Assembly: GCF_020166105.1 (NCBI RefSeq)
Contig: NZ_JAIUJY010000003.1
Span: 248,001-312,000, forward strand
From: Blastococcus sp. LR1
GTDB lineage: Bacteria > Actinomycetota > Actinomycetes > Mycobacteriales > Geodermatophilaceae
Direction of reading: 5' to 3'
Length of the DNA stretch: 64,000 bases
Part shown: one piece after another, positions 24,438-32,744 of the stretch
Position numbering within the stretch: position 1 is the first letter of the stretch
Layout of the letters: the number at the start of each line of letters is the position of its first letter
Translations under genes and position numbers: made by a program
Notes under the pieces: generated by a model
What the model saw: the letters and a program-made list of their open reading frames with translations, nothing else
Told to the model about the DNA's origin: nothing
Database searches by the model: none

Positions 24438-26270
24438 TCAGCCGCGGCGGGAGCGTCCCCGGGGTCCACCCTGGCGGCCGCCGAGTGCGCGACCCGCCGC
24501 GCGACCGGCGGTACGGCTGCCACCCGCCGGACGGCGGTCCCGCTCACCGGCGCCGCCGCGGCCCGCGGGCGCGCTGCAGGGCCGGCAGGTGGTGAACCAG
24601 GGTGCGATGGCCCGGCCGCAGGTGGTGCACTTCCCGGAGCGGCCGAGGGCGATGGCGTCGGGGAGCAGCTCGGTGATCATCTCCGCGCACTCCTCCTCGA
24701 CCCAGGCGGCGTCGTCGCTGGAGAGCCCGCCGACGCCGGGGAACTGGCGGAGCAGGGTCTGCGCGTCACGGGCGGCCGCGGCGGCCTGCTCGTACTCCTC
24801 GACGCTGCCGCCGCGCGGCACGTCGGGCAGCAGGGTCTCCGGCGGCACCGGGATGCCGACGGCGTGCTGGAGCGCCGCCTTGGCCAGCGTCAGCCAGCGG
24901 GTGCGCCGCGGCGGGTTGTAGTCGATCGCCAGGTTCACCAGGCGCCAGACGGTGTTCAGGTCGCCGGCTGCGCCGAGCGGTCCGCGCAGCAGCGGCAGCA
25001 GGGCGTGCACCCGCATCACCAGGGTGGTGACGTCGTCGGCGGTCATGGCCTGGTCCCGGGTGGCGGCCCGCGCCCACGCCATCCAGCGGGTCAGGGCCTC
25101 GGGCAGGTCCACCGGCTCGAAGGCGCCCAGGTCCTCCAGCTCCGGCCGCAGCCGGGGAGCCCGCTTGGGCAGGTCGCTCATCTCGTCGCCACGGGCCACT
25201 GCGGCGCCCGCGCCGACGAGCGCGGCGAGCGGCTTCAGCCCGGCGACGCCGATCAGGATGCCGACGGCGCCGTGCCCGGTGAGGCCGTAGCGGCCCGCGC
25301 GGCCGGCGATCTGGGCGGCCTCCCAGGTGCGCAGCGGCCGCATCTCCTGCCCGTCGAACTTCGTCGTCTCGGCGAAGAGCACGGTGGTGGCGGGCACGTT
25401 GATGCCGTGGCCGATGACGTCGGTGGTGACCAGCACGTCGAGCTCACCGGTGGTGAACCGCTCGATCACCTCGCGGCGGGTGGCCGGCGGCAGCGCGCCG
25501 TAGAGGACGCCGACCTTGCCCGGCCGGTGCTGGTCGAGCTCGGAGGCGGCGGCGTAGACGGCCTTGCGGGAGAAGGCGACGACCAGCGTCTGGGGGCGGA
25601 CGGCGTCGGCGCGCACGGGGGCGTGCAGCACGTCGAGCCGGGAGAGCCGCTTGTGGTTGACGACCTCGACGCTCTTCGCGTCGGAGACCAGCGGCTTGAG
25701 CACCAGGTAGGCCTCGGCTGCCGAGATGAGGTGCATCTCCCGGTACTCACCGGTGAGCAGGAGCCGGGCCCAGTGGTGGCCGCGGTCGGGGTCGGTGACC
25801 CAGTGCGCCTCGTCGAGCACGAGCATCTCGCCGCGGTCGGGGGCCTTCTCCACGGTGCAGCAGACGATCGGCGCGTTCGGGTCGATCTCCTCCTCGCCGG
25901 TCGACAGGCCGACGGTGCCCTCGGGGAGCTGGGCGGAGAGCTTGGCGTAGGCCTCGTGGGCCAGCTGGCGCAGCGGCGCGGCGTAGACGCCGGACCCCGT
26001 CCTCGCCAGCGCCTGCAGCGACTCGTAGGTCTTGCCGGAGTTGGTGGGCCCGAGGTGGAAGACCACGTTGTCGGGCGGGGTCTCCCGGACGGGGAGCTCG
26101 GGCTCGGCGCCCTCCACCCAGCTCTGCTGGGCGAGCTTCTCCGCGCGGGCGGCGATGCTGTCGGACTGCCGGACCTGCGTCCGGCGGGAGGCGGAGCGCT
26201 CCCGGCGTCGGGCGGTGGTGGGCTGGGGCGGCGTCTCGGGCAGGGTGGATCCTTCGCTGATCGCGGGCAT
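24438..26270 (-). CDS. SUV3-like DExH RNA helicase with C-terminal zinc ribbon
   Basis: Superfamily 2 helicase of 610 aa resembling mitochondrial SUV3, the RNA helicase of the mitochondrial degradosome. Walker A is GPTNSGKTYESLQAL (about residues 74-88), followed by SGVYAAPLRQLAHE, VCCTVEKAPD and the DEAH box LVLDEAHWVTDPDRG. Domain 2 contains VLYGALPPATRREV, VLVTTDVIGHGINVP and the arginine-finger motif QIAGRAGRYGLTG. The order and wording of these blocks are SUV3-specific (GPTNSGKT in place of the usual GxGKT). A C4 zinc ribbon, CTTCGRAIAPWFTTCRPC, and an Arg/Gly-rich tail end the protein. The start at 26270 lacks a good ribosome binding site; an internal start in the first 40 charged residues is possible. 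Role in RNA turnover is inferred. Confidence 0.85.
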   Translation of the reverse strand: MPAISEGSTLPETPPQPTTARRRERSASRRTQVRQSDSIAARAEKLAQQSWVEGAEPELPVRETPPDNVVFHLGPTNSGKTYESLQALARTGSGVYAAPLRQLAHEAYAKLSAQLPEGTVGLSTGEEEIDPNAPIVCCTVEKAPDRGEMLVLDEAHWVTDPDRGHHWARLLLTGEYREMHLISAAEAYLVLKPLVSDAKSVEVVNHKRLSRLDVLHAPVRADAVRPQTLVVAFSRKAVYAAASELDQHRPGKVGVLYGALPPATRREVIERFTTGELDVLVTTDVIGHGINVPATTVLFAETTKFDGQEMRPLRTWEAAQIAGRAGRYGLTGHGAVGILIGVAGLKPLAALVGAGAAVARGDEMSDLPKRAPRLRPELEDLGAFEPVDLPEALTRWMAWARAATRDQAMTADDVTTLVMRVHALLPLLRGPLGAAGDLNTVWRLVNLAIDYNPPRRTRWLTLAKAALQHAVGIPVPPETLLPDVPRGGSVEEYEQAAAAARDAQTLLRQFPGVGGLSSDDAAWVEEECAEMITELLPDAIALGRSGKCTTCGRAIAPWFTTCRPCSAPAGRGGAGERDRRPAGGSRTAGRAAGRALGGRQGGPRGRSRRG

Positions 26271-26376
26271 GCGGGGGGTCGACGCCCGGAGGCGGGCGGA
26301 CCGTTCGTCGGTTCATGCCAACACGGACGGTGCCCGATCCATGCCCGCGGGTGCCCGGAGACGGCGCGGCGGGACC

Positions 26377-27345
26377 TCAGAGGTCGTCGGGATACGGCGG
26401 CGCGCTGTCGGCGACGGCGGCACCGCGCTCACCCAGCGGCTGCTCCGGGCCGACGGTGGAGTCGTGCCGGGTCTGCCGCTCGGCCTCGGCGTTGACGGCT
26501 GCGCCGACGATCACGAGGAACACGGTGAGCCAGAGCCAGAACATGCTGATCGCGACGCCGGCGAGCGAGCCGTAGGTGGACCGGTAGCCGCCCAGCTGCT
26601 GCACGTAGACGAACAGGACCGCCGTCACCAGGAGCCAGAGCAGGGTGGCGAGGGTGGCGCCGCCGCTGATCCAGCTCCAGCGCGCGTCCGTCCGGTCCGG
26701 CACGAAGCGGTACAGCGTGGCGAGCACGATGGCCATGAGGCCGGCGAGCAGCGGCCAGGCGAGCAGCCGGCCGATCGCACGGACGACAGTGGGCGCCGCA
26801 TCCAGCGCGTCGCCGAGGTAGCCGGCCACGGTGATCGTGCCGCCGACCAGGAGGGCGCCGCCGACCACGACGGCCAGGCCGATCGCGCTGCGCCGCAGAT
26901 AGCTCCGCGTCTCGTCCTCGTGGTAGGCGAGTGTCAGGGCGTCGACGAGGTAGGTGGCCGCGGTGGTCGCGGTCCAGAGGGCGACCAGCAGACCGGTCAG
27001 GCCGCGCCAGCTGATCACGTCCTGCGACGCCCGGGTGATCGTGCTGAGCTGCTCGCCCACGATCGGGTCCAGGTCGTCGGGGAGCATCCCCGTCAGCTCG
27101 GACAGCTGCCGGAGGGCGGCGTCCGGGCTGTTCAGCGCTCCGTAGACCGACAGCGCAGCGATGAGCATCGGGGCGAGGGAGAGCAGGGCGAAGAAGGCGA
27201 TCCCGGCGCTGAGCACCTGCAGCCGGTCACCGAACACCTGCCGGGTGGCGCGCCGGGTGATCTGCGCCCAGCCGCGGAGCGGGATGCGGTGCGGGGACGT
27301 GGCGTCGATGCCCGCGTCATCGGGCGGGTGCGATGCCTCCGGCAT
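26377..27345 (-). CDS. YihY/BrkB family membrane protein
   Basis: Inner-membrane protein of 322 aa in the YihY/UPF0761 (formerly RNase BN) family. About six hydrophobic segments are visible, beginning LSAGIAFFALLSLAPMLIA (about residues 45-63) with the family's conserved AFFALLSLAP, then a segment near WRGLTGLLVALWTATTAATY and later SGGATLATLLWLL and SLAGVAISMFWLWL. The soluble C-terminal tail is acidic. It is not an RNase; function is unknown. ATG at 27345 is used; GTG at 27369 is in frame and would place the start 16 bp after the whiB stop. Same strand as whiB upstream and the helicase downstream. Confidence 0.87.
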   Translation of the reverse strand: MPEASHPPDDAGIDATSPHRIPLRGWAQITRRATRQVFGDRLQVLSAGIAFFALLSLAPMLIAALSVYGALNSPDAALRQLSELTGMLPDDLDPIVGEQLSTITRASQDVISWRGLTGLLVALWTATTAATYLVDALTLAYHEDETRSYLRRSAIGLAVVVGGALLVGGTITVAGYLGDALDAAPTVVRAIGRLLAWPLLAGLMAIVLATLYRFVPDRTDARWSWISGGATLATLLWLLVTAVLFVYVQQLGGYRSTYGSLAGVAISMFWLWLTVFLVIVGAAVNAEAERQTRHDSTVGPEQPLGERGAAVADSAPPYPDDL

Positions 27346-27385
27346 CCCCGCAGTGTGGGCCCCGAGCACGAACCCGGGGAAGCGG

Positions 27386-27805
27386 TCAGGCGCTGAGCGA
27401 GCCGTTGCGCTGCACGCGGACGCGGCGGCGCTCGCGCTCGGAGAGCCCGCCCCAGATGCCGAACCGCTCGTCGTTGGAGAGCGCGAACTCCAGGCACTGG
27501 GCGCGGACGGGGCAGCCGGAGCAGACGCGCTTGGCGTCGCGGGTCGAGCCGCCCTTCTCGGGGAAGAACGCCTCCGGGTCGGTCTCGGCGCAGAGCGCGT
27601 CCAGGCGCCACTCCTCGTCGGTGACCGGGGCGGCCTCGGGCCACACGGAGGTCTGGGTGGCCGGCTCGTCCCACTGGGTCTCGGCGTCCCACTCGGTCAG
27701 GTCGTCCCAGCCGGCGGCGGGATCCCAGGCGGGCTCGGCGTAGGCCAGGCGGGGGGTGGTCGTGTCGTGCACGAGGGTGAGGGCGGGGCGGGAGAAGGAA
27801 GGCAT
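27386..27805 (-). CDS. whiB2: WhiB-family iron-sulfur transcription regulator, WhiB2/WhmD type
   Basis: A 139-aa Fe-S protein unique to actinobacteria. The WhiB domain occupies about residues 65-132: Cys72 (DALC), then KRVCSGCPVRAQC supplies the other three [4Fe-4S] ligands, followed by the turn GIWGGLSERER and a basic C terminus (RRRVRVQRN) for DNA contact. CAETDPEAFFPEKGGSTRDAK-type wording between the first and second Cys (ends CAETDPEAFFPE and STRDAKR) is that of WhiB2/WhmD, which works with WhiA in septation and, in streptomycetes, sporulation. An acidic Trp-rich N-terminal extension of about 60 residues is unusual for the subgroup. The ribosome binding site is GAGGAG, six bases before the ATG. 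The symbol is by subgroup resemblance. Confidence 0.9.
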   Translation of the reverse strand: MPSFSRPALTLVHDTTTPRLAYAEPAWDPAAGWDDLTEWDAETQWDEPATQTSVWPEAAPVTDEEWRLDALCAETDPEAFFPEKGGSTRDAKRVCSGCPVRAQCLEFALSNDERFGIWGGLSERERRRVRVQRNGSLSA

Positions 27806-27862
27806 GGGAAGCTCCTCGGTCGGCGTTCTGAGTGACGGACCGGTACGGCCCGTGTGCTGTCA

Positions 27863-27872
27863 GTAACGTTAC
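27863..27872. promoter_or_regulatory. GTAACGTTAC palindrome in the whiB leader
   Basis: A perfect 10-bp palindrome 58 bp upstream of the whiB2 ATG, inside a locally AT-richer stretch (CAGTAACGTTACGGAGG) that is the only good promoter candidate between 27806 and 27969. It could be an operator or overlap a -10 element (TAACGT). No regulator can be named. Confidence 0.3.
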
Positions 27873-27969
27873 GGAGGCGCTTCCCGGCCGCGCACTGGCA
27901 ATAAGAGGACGAAACCGTCTGGTGCTGTTGGAGACATCTGTTCCCGTGCAGGTCAGGCCGCCGAAGCCC

Positions 27970-29892
27970 TCACCGGACGTCGAGCAGGACGCCGCCGAGG
28001 AAGTTCCCGAGCTCGTCGTGCGCGTCCAGGGGCAGCACGGCGGCGACGAACTGGTCGGGGCGCACCAGCACCATGCACCCCTGCTCCCGGTCGATGCCGC
28101 GCAGGTCGAAGAGGTCCTCGGCCCTCGGGTCCGGGCAGAAGGCCTTCTCGGAGTCGACCAGCCCGAACACGCCCTTGCGGGGGAGCAGCGCCGCCGGCAG
28201 GTCCTCGACCCGCAGCTCGCGGTGGCCCTGCTGGAAGACGCCGCGGACGTCCAGCACCGAGTCGGGGTCGGCGCCGGCCGGGGTGAAGCGGACGACCGGC
28301 GACTTCGCGGAGGCCAGGAAGTCGTAGAGCCCCCGGGCCCGGGACTCCGCGCCGGTGGGGTACGCGCCGTCGGCGAAGACGTAGAGCCGCCACGCGCCGT
28401 CGGCCCGGGCGGCGTGGCCGAGCTGCACCGGCTTGGCGTCGGCCAGCCGGATCACCGGCGCGGAGTGGAAGCGCATGCCGAGCGGAAAGCCCGTGGCCAG
28501 CTGCTGGTGCGTGTCCGGGCCGGTGATCATCGAGGGCTCGTAGTGCGTCGCGACGCCGGCGGTGAAGCGGCCCTGCTGGGCGAAGTGCGCCTGGAACGCC
28601 TCCGGGTCCACGCCCTCGGCGTCGTCGGGTGAGGACTTCGGCTTCGCACTCATCATGCGGGCGAACTCGCGGTCGAAGTCGATGAGCTCCTGGGCCACGG
28701 CCTGCCGCTCCCCGGAGTAGGTGTGCAGCAACTCGGGACGCGCGGTGCCGCGGAGCACCGAGGCCAGCTTCCAGCCCAGGTTCCACGCGTCGGCCATCGA
28801 GACGTTCATGCCCTGGCCGGCCTTGGCGCTGTGCGTGTGGCAGGCGTCGCCGGCGATGAACACCCGCGGGAGCCGGGACGGCACCTCCTCGACCGGCACG
28901 TCGTCGAACTTCCGGCACAGCCGCTGGCCGATCTCGTACACCGACCACCAGCCGACGCTCTTCACGTCGATCGAGTACGGGTGCAGGATCCGGTTGGCGA
29001 CGGCGGCGAGCTTCTCCGGCGTGACGTCGCGGCCCTCGAGCATGTCCCGGTCGCTCACCTGGTCCAGCTCGATGTAGAGCCGCACCAGGTAGCCCCCCTC
29101 CCGCGGGATGATCAGCAGGTTGCCCTGGTTGGCCGAGTGGATGACGGCCTTGAGCCGGATGTCGGGGAAGTCGGTGACGGCGAGGACGTCCATGACGCCC
29201 CAGGTCTGGTTCATCGCGTCGCCGGCCAGCTCCTGGCCGATGGACGTCCGGACGGCGCTGCGGGCGCCGTCGCAGCCCACGACGTACCGCGCCCGGATCG
29301 TCGAGGTCTCGCCGGTCTCCTCGCCGTCCCGGACGTGCCGCAGGCTGACGGTCGCCGGAGTGGTGTCGTCGGCCGGGTCCAGCTGCACGTCGGCGGCCTG
29401 AAGTCCGTAGAAGGGCTCGAGCCGGCTCGCCGAGCGGCCCATGGATTCGCGCAGGTAGGCCAGCATGCGGGCCTGGTTGACGATGACGTGCGGAAACTCC
29501 GACAGGCCGTCCTCGACGTCCTGGATCCGGCCGGTCCGCGTGATCCGCGACGGGTCCTCGGCGTCGGGGCGCCAGAAGCCGACCTCGTTGACCCAGTAGG
29601 CCTCCGACACCAGCTGGTCGGCCAGGCCGAACGCCTCGAACATCTCCACCGTCCGGCAGGCGACGCCGTCGGCCTGCCCCACGGCCAGCGGGCCGTTCCG
29701 GCGGTCGACGATCGCCGTCCGGATCTCGGGGAACTGCGCGAGCTGGGCGGCCAGCACCATGCCGGCCGGACCGCAACCGACGATCAGCACGTCCACCTCG
29801 TCCGGCAGGCCCTCCGGGCGGGTCGCGACCGAGGGGTGCGGGTCCGCGAGGAACGGGTCCCCGGCCTGATAGCCGTCGAGGTAGAACTGCAT
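27970..29892 (-). CDS. mobA: 3-hydroxybenzoate 4-monooxygenase (MobA-like FAD monooxygenase)
   Basis: Group A flavoprotein hydroxylase, 640 aa, converting 3-hydroxybenzoate to protocatechuate with NADPH and O2. Length and wording follow Comamonas MobA (639 aa) almost block for block: N-terminal MQFYLDGYQAGDP, FAD motif VDVLIVGCGPAGMVLAAQLA (about residues 33-52), GQADGVACRTVEMFEAFGLA, ARYVVGCDGARSAVR (DG motif), NQTWGVMDVLAVTDFPDIR, RVFIAGDACHTHSAKAGQG (GD motif) and a C-terminal thioredoxin-like domain (about 470-640) ending near MVLVRPDQFVAAVLPL. The ATG at 29892 follows AGAGAGGCCCTTCC. Phenol 2-monooxygenase is the nearest alternative. It is divergent from an IclR regulator, the usual control for aromatic pathways; no ring-cleavage genes are in the window. 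Confidence 0.88.
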   Translation of the reverse strand: MQFYLDGYQAGDPFLADPHPSVATRPEGLPDEVDVLIVGCGPAGMVLAAQLAQFPEIRTAIVDRRNGPLAVGQADGVACRTVEMFEAFGLADQLVSEAYWVNEVGFWRPDAEDPSRITRTGRIQDVEDGLSEFPHVIVNQARMLAYLRESMGRSASRLEPFYGLQAADVQLDPADDTTPATVSLRHVRDGEETGETSTIRARYVVGCDGARSAVRTSIGQELAGDAMNQTWGVMDVLAVTDFPDIRLKAVIHSANQGNLLIIPREGGYLVRLYIELDQVSDRDMLEGRDVTPEKLAAVANRILHPYSIDVKSVGWWSVYEIGQRLCRKFDDVPVEEVPSRLPRVFIAGDACHTHSAKAGQGMNVSMADAWNLGWKLASVLRGTARPELLHTYSGERQAVAQELIDFDREFARMMSAKPKSSPDDAEGVDPEAFQAHFAQQGRFTAGVATHYEPSMITGPDTHQQLATGFPLGMRFHSAPVIRLADAKPVQLGHAARADGAWRLYVFADGAYPTGAESRARGLYDFLASAKSPVVRFTPAGADPDSVLDVRGVFQQGHRELRVEDLPAALLPRKGVFGLVDSEKAFCPDPRAEDLFDLRGIDREQGCMVLVRPDQFVAAVLPLDAHDELGNFLGGVLLDVR

Positions 29893-29967
29893 GGAAGGGC
29901 CTCTCTCGTCGCCGGACGTTCCCCCGACGGTCCCCGGATCCCGCGTCACGGGATAGCGTTTTCTGTT

Positions 29968-30708
29968 GTGAAGAACAAGCCGGCGTATGCGATCGCCTCG
30001 GTCGACTCCGCGCTGCTGCTGGCGACCGTGCTGCAGCAGGAGGGGCCGATGCGGGTCACCGACGCGGCGGAGCGGCTGGGGGTCTCGGTCTCCACGGCCC
30101 ACCGGCTCCTCGGCATGCTGGTCTACCGGGACTTCGCCGAGCAGCTGGCCGACCGCCGTTACGGGCCGGGGCCGCTCCTGCAGGGCGGCGGCGCCATGCC
30201 CCGCGCCACGGTGGCGCGGCTGCGCGAGGTGGCGCTGCCGCACCTGGAGGACCTGGTGGACCGGCTGTGCGAGACCGTCAACCTCATGGTCCTGGCCGGC
30301 GCCGACGTCCGGTTCGTCGCCACGGTCGAGTGCGGTCACGTGCTCCGGGTCGGCGACCGCACCGGCCGGACGCTGCCGGCCTCCGTGAGCTCCGGAGGCA
30401 AGGCGCTGCTGGCCGCCCTGACCCCCGAGGCGCTGACCGCGGTGCTCGGCGATCGGGAGGATCCGGACCGTGCGCGGCTGGAGCGCGAGCTGCGCACCGT
30501 GCGCCGCCGCGGATTCGCGGTGAACGAGGGGGCGAGCGAGGCGGGGCTGACCGCCGTCGGGGCGGCGGTCCCGGCGGTCGACGGCATCCCGCCGGCCGCG
30601 ATCTCGGTGGCTGCGCCCAGCGCCCGTTTCTCCCGCGCGTTGCTGCCCTCCTGGGGTGCGGCGATCACCGCCACCGCGGCGGCGATCGCCGCCGAGCTGG
30701 CGGCCTGA
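29968..30708 (+). CDS. IclR-family transcriptional regulator of the monooxygenase
   Basis: DNA-binding regulator of 246 aa: winged helix-turn-helix at about residues 10-65 (MRVTDAAERLGVSVSTAHRL, the recognition helix being SVSTAHRLL) and an IclR effector-binding domain (about 80-240) with VNLMVLAGADVRFVATVE, LPASVSSGGKALLAAL and AAVPAVDGIPPAAISV. The GTG start at 29968 gives the conserved Ala-Ser-Val-Asp-Ser-Ala-Leu beginning of the family. It is divergent from the MobA-like gene with 75 bp between, so it probably controls that gene in response to an aromatic acid. An imperfect dyad, GTTTTCTG...GAAGAAC, at about 29958-29976 overlaps the start codon and may be an autoregulatory site. Confidence 0.88.
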   Translation: MKNKPAYAIASVDSALLLATVLQQEGPMRVTDAAERLGVSVSTAHRLLGMLVYRDFAEQLADRRYGPGPLLQGGGAMPRATVARLREVALPHLEDLVDRLCETVNLMVLAGADVRFVATVECGHVLRVGDRTGRTLPASVSSGGKALLAALTPEALTAVLGDREDPDRARLERELRTVRRRGFAVNEGASEAGLTAVGAAVPAVDGIPPAAISVAAPSARFSRALLPSWGAAITATAAAIAAELAA

Positions 30709-30711
30709 GAC

Positions 30712-31311
30712 TCAGCCCGCCGCGTGGGTCGCCGACCAGCCGTTTCCTGTGCGTACGTACCGGAGGCGACGGCTGGCCGTGTCGGGATGGGCGGCCCAGA
30801 AGGTCATCTCCCGTGGCTGCAGGCGGAATCCGAGCCAGCTCTCCGCGGGAGGCCCGGAGTCGGATCCGGCGGCCCAGCGCTCGAGCCGCTCCGCCAGCGG
30901 CAGCCGCGCCAGCTCGTCGGTGTTGAGCACCGCGAGCCGGCGCAGGTAGGGCACCCGGGCCGCCCAGGCGGCGAGCTCCGAGTCCGGGCTGTCGGGGACC
31001 ACGTCGCCGCGCACCACCAGCTGGCGGCCGGAGTCGGGCCGGAGCACGACCATCGCGGCCAGCGGGGAGGCGGCGAGCTGGCCGACCTTGCGGCTGGAGG
31101 CCGCGGTGTGGAACGCGAACCCGGACTCGTCGACGGCGGACAGCAGCACCGTGCGGGCGTCGGGGCAGCCGTCCTCCCCGATGGTCGCCAGGGTGACCCG
31201 CGGCCGGTCCGGATCGTCGTCCTCCGGGAGCCACTGCCGCGCCAGCGACCAGGGGTCGGCCGGCGGCGAACCGTCGGCGTGCAGGTCGAACGGCTCGACG
31301 GCGGAGCTCAC
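30712..31311 (-). CDS. pyridoxamine 5'-phosphate oxidase-like FMN protein
   Basis: FMN-binding split-barrel protein of 199 aa in the PdxH family layout: PDARTVLLSAVDESGFAFHT (about residues 45-64), SSRKVGQLAASPLAAMVVL, RQLVVRGDV and the C-terminal WLGFRLQPREMTFW and RLRYVR blocks. PdxH oxidises pyridoxine or pyridoxamine 5'-phosphate to PLP, but the PLP-contacting C terminus (normally RLHDR..Y) reads ASRRLRYVR here, so another small substrate or a FMN/F420 reductase role is possible. GTG start at 31311 overlaps the stop of the FAD-oxidase gene (GTGA at 31308-31311), so the two are translationally coupled. It converges on the IclR gene with a 3-bp gap. Confidence 0.8.
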   Translation of the reverse strand: MSSAVEPFDLHADGSPPADPWSLARQWLPEDDDPDRPRVTLATIGEDGCPDARTVLLSAVDESGFAFHTAASSRKVGQLAASPLAAMVVLRPDSGRQLVVRGDVVPDSPDSELAAWAARVPYLRRLAVLNTDELARLPLAERLERWAAGSDSGPPAESWLGFRLQPREMTFWAAHPDTASRRLRYVRTGNGWSATHAAG

Positions 31312-32651
31312 CGGATGGCGCCCTTCGTGGGGCCGTCGTAGTCGGGGTTGAGCTTCCCGGGGTTGAGCAGCCCCTGAGGGTCGGTCGTCCGGGCGGTCTC
31401 GATGGTGCGCGCCAGCTCGAAGTCGACGTTCCACTGGTGCGGGTTGTGCACGCCCACGCCCAGCCGCCCGAGCGCCGCGATGCCCTCGGTCACCTGCTCC
31501 GGGCTGCGGTAGACGCCGGCCAGCATCCCGATCGGAACCGTGTGCCCGGCCTCGATGTGCAGCAGCCCGCCCTCGTAGACCGCCTGCACCTCGTCGATCC
31601 GCTCGACCAGCGCGTCGCCGGAGACCTCGACGTGGAAGTAGACGCCCGGCTCGCTCTTCTGCAGCCATTCGATGGGGTGGTTGTAGCTGAGCATGCTGAT
31701 CCCCAGCACCACCTGCGGGCCCTCCCGCACGTCCTCGACGGCGCCGCCGGCCCCCTCGATCAGCGCGGTGGCCTCGGCGAGGGTGCGCGCGTCGGCGATC
31801 ATCCGGAGGCCGGCCCGGCCCGCCGCGATGGCCGGGTCCGCCGGCAGGGTGGCGGTGATCTCCGGCGGATCGGCCGACACCAGACGGGGGAGCGGCTGCA
31901 CCCGGCCCAGCTCCCGCAGCACCGACAGCGCGCCGCGGAAGTCGGGGAAGCTCGCGAACACGCCCCGCCAGTCCTGCAACGGTTCCAGGCGCACGGTCGC
32001 CCGGGCGATGATCCCCGCCGTTCCGTAGTTGTGGACGTAGCGATGGGCCTCCTCGCCCTCCACGTGCACGAGGTCGGGGGAGCCGGTGCCGAGGACGACG
32101 TCGAGCGCCAGCACGAAGCCCATGTGGTTGCTGCCGTGCGCGATCGTGCCGGTGCCTCCGGAGCCGCCGGCGAGGAAGCCACCGAGCGAGGACTGCGCGG
32201 TCGACGGGTACATCCACAGCTCCTGGCCGGTGGCGGCCGCCGCGCGCTCCAGCGCCACCATCGGGGTGCCGGCCTCGGCGGTGATCCACCCGTCACCGAC
32301 CTCGACCACGGCCCGCGCCCGCGACATGTCGAGCACCAGCCCGCCGGCCATCGGGATGCCCTGCCCGTAGTTGCCGGTGCCCTTGCCGCGCGGGGTGACC
32401 GGAACGCCGCGGCGCACCGCGGCGGCGACCACCAGGCCGATGTCCTCGGCCGTCGTCGGAAGGGCCACCAGGTCGGCCAGCCCCAGCGGCAGCAGCTCGG
32501 TGATGATCGGGCTCATCCGTGCGCCGTCCACCGAGGCCCGCTCGCGCGCCCGCAGCTCGCTCGTCACGTTCCGCGCGCCGAGGAGATCGATCAGCTCCGC
32601 CTCGAGCTCGGCGACGACGGCTGCAGACGGAGGGGACAGCGAGACGGTCAT
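31308..32651 (-). CDS. FAD-linked oxidase (FAD_binding_4 / vanillyl-alcohol oxidase superfamily)
   Basis: Flavoenzyme of 447 aa with a PP-loop type FAD-binding domain (about residues 50-215): LPTTAEDIGLVVAAAVRRGVP, VTPRGKGTGNYGQ (pyrophosphate loop) and PSTAQSSLGGFLAGGSGG. The substrate-binding domain follows, and the C-terminal LLNPGKLNPDYD is the usual glycolate oxidase GlcD-type ending. Likely oxidises a hydroxy acid or alcohol and passes electrons to O2 or another acceptor. No GlcE or GlcF partners are present; it is coupled by 4 bp to the PNPOx-like gene, suggesting one small pathway. The upstream gap to the divergent ferredoxin reductase gene (93 bp) is AT-richer (CATTTACGAACGTGTG) and should hold both promoters. 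Confidence 0.85.
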   Translation of the reverse strand: MTVSLSPPSAAVVAELEAELIDLLGARNVTSELRARERASVDGARMSPIITELLPLGLADLVALPTTAEDIGLVVAAAVRRGVPVTPRGKGTGNYGQGIPMAGGLVLDMSRARAVVEVGDGWITAEAGTPMVALERAAAATGQELWMYPSTAQSSLGGFLAGGSGGTGTIAHGSNHMGFVLALDVVLGTGSPDLVHVEGEEAHRYVHNYGTAGIIARATVRLEPLQDWRGVFASFPDFRGALSVLRELGRVQPLPRLVSADPPEITATLPADPAIAAGRAGLRMIADARTLAEATALIEGAGGAVEDVREGPQVVLGISMLSYNHPIEWLQKSEPGVYFHVEVSGDALVERIDEVQAVYEGGLLHIEAGHTVPIGMLAGVYRSPEQVTEGIAALGRLGVGVHNPHQWNVDFELARTIETARTTDPQGLLNPGKLNPDYDGPTKGAIR

Positions 32652-32744
32652 GGTGCGTTCCTAACGGCCGCCGGTTACGCCTCTGTGACCGTCATTTACG
32701 AACGTGTGTCGTCGTGGGGTCGCCGTCCACCCCTGCTCGAGGGC

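Noticed and set aside
27850-27960. tRNA gene near the whiB/mobA junction
   Set aside because: Some GTTCCCGTG-like sequence resembles a T-arm, but no acceptor stem, D-arm or anticodon arm pairs.
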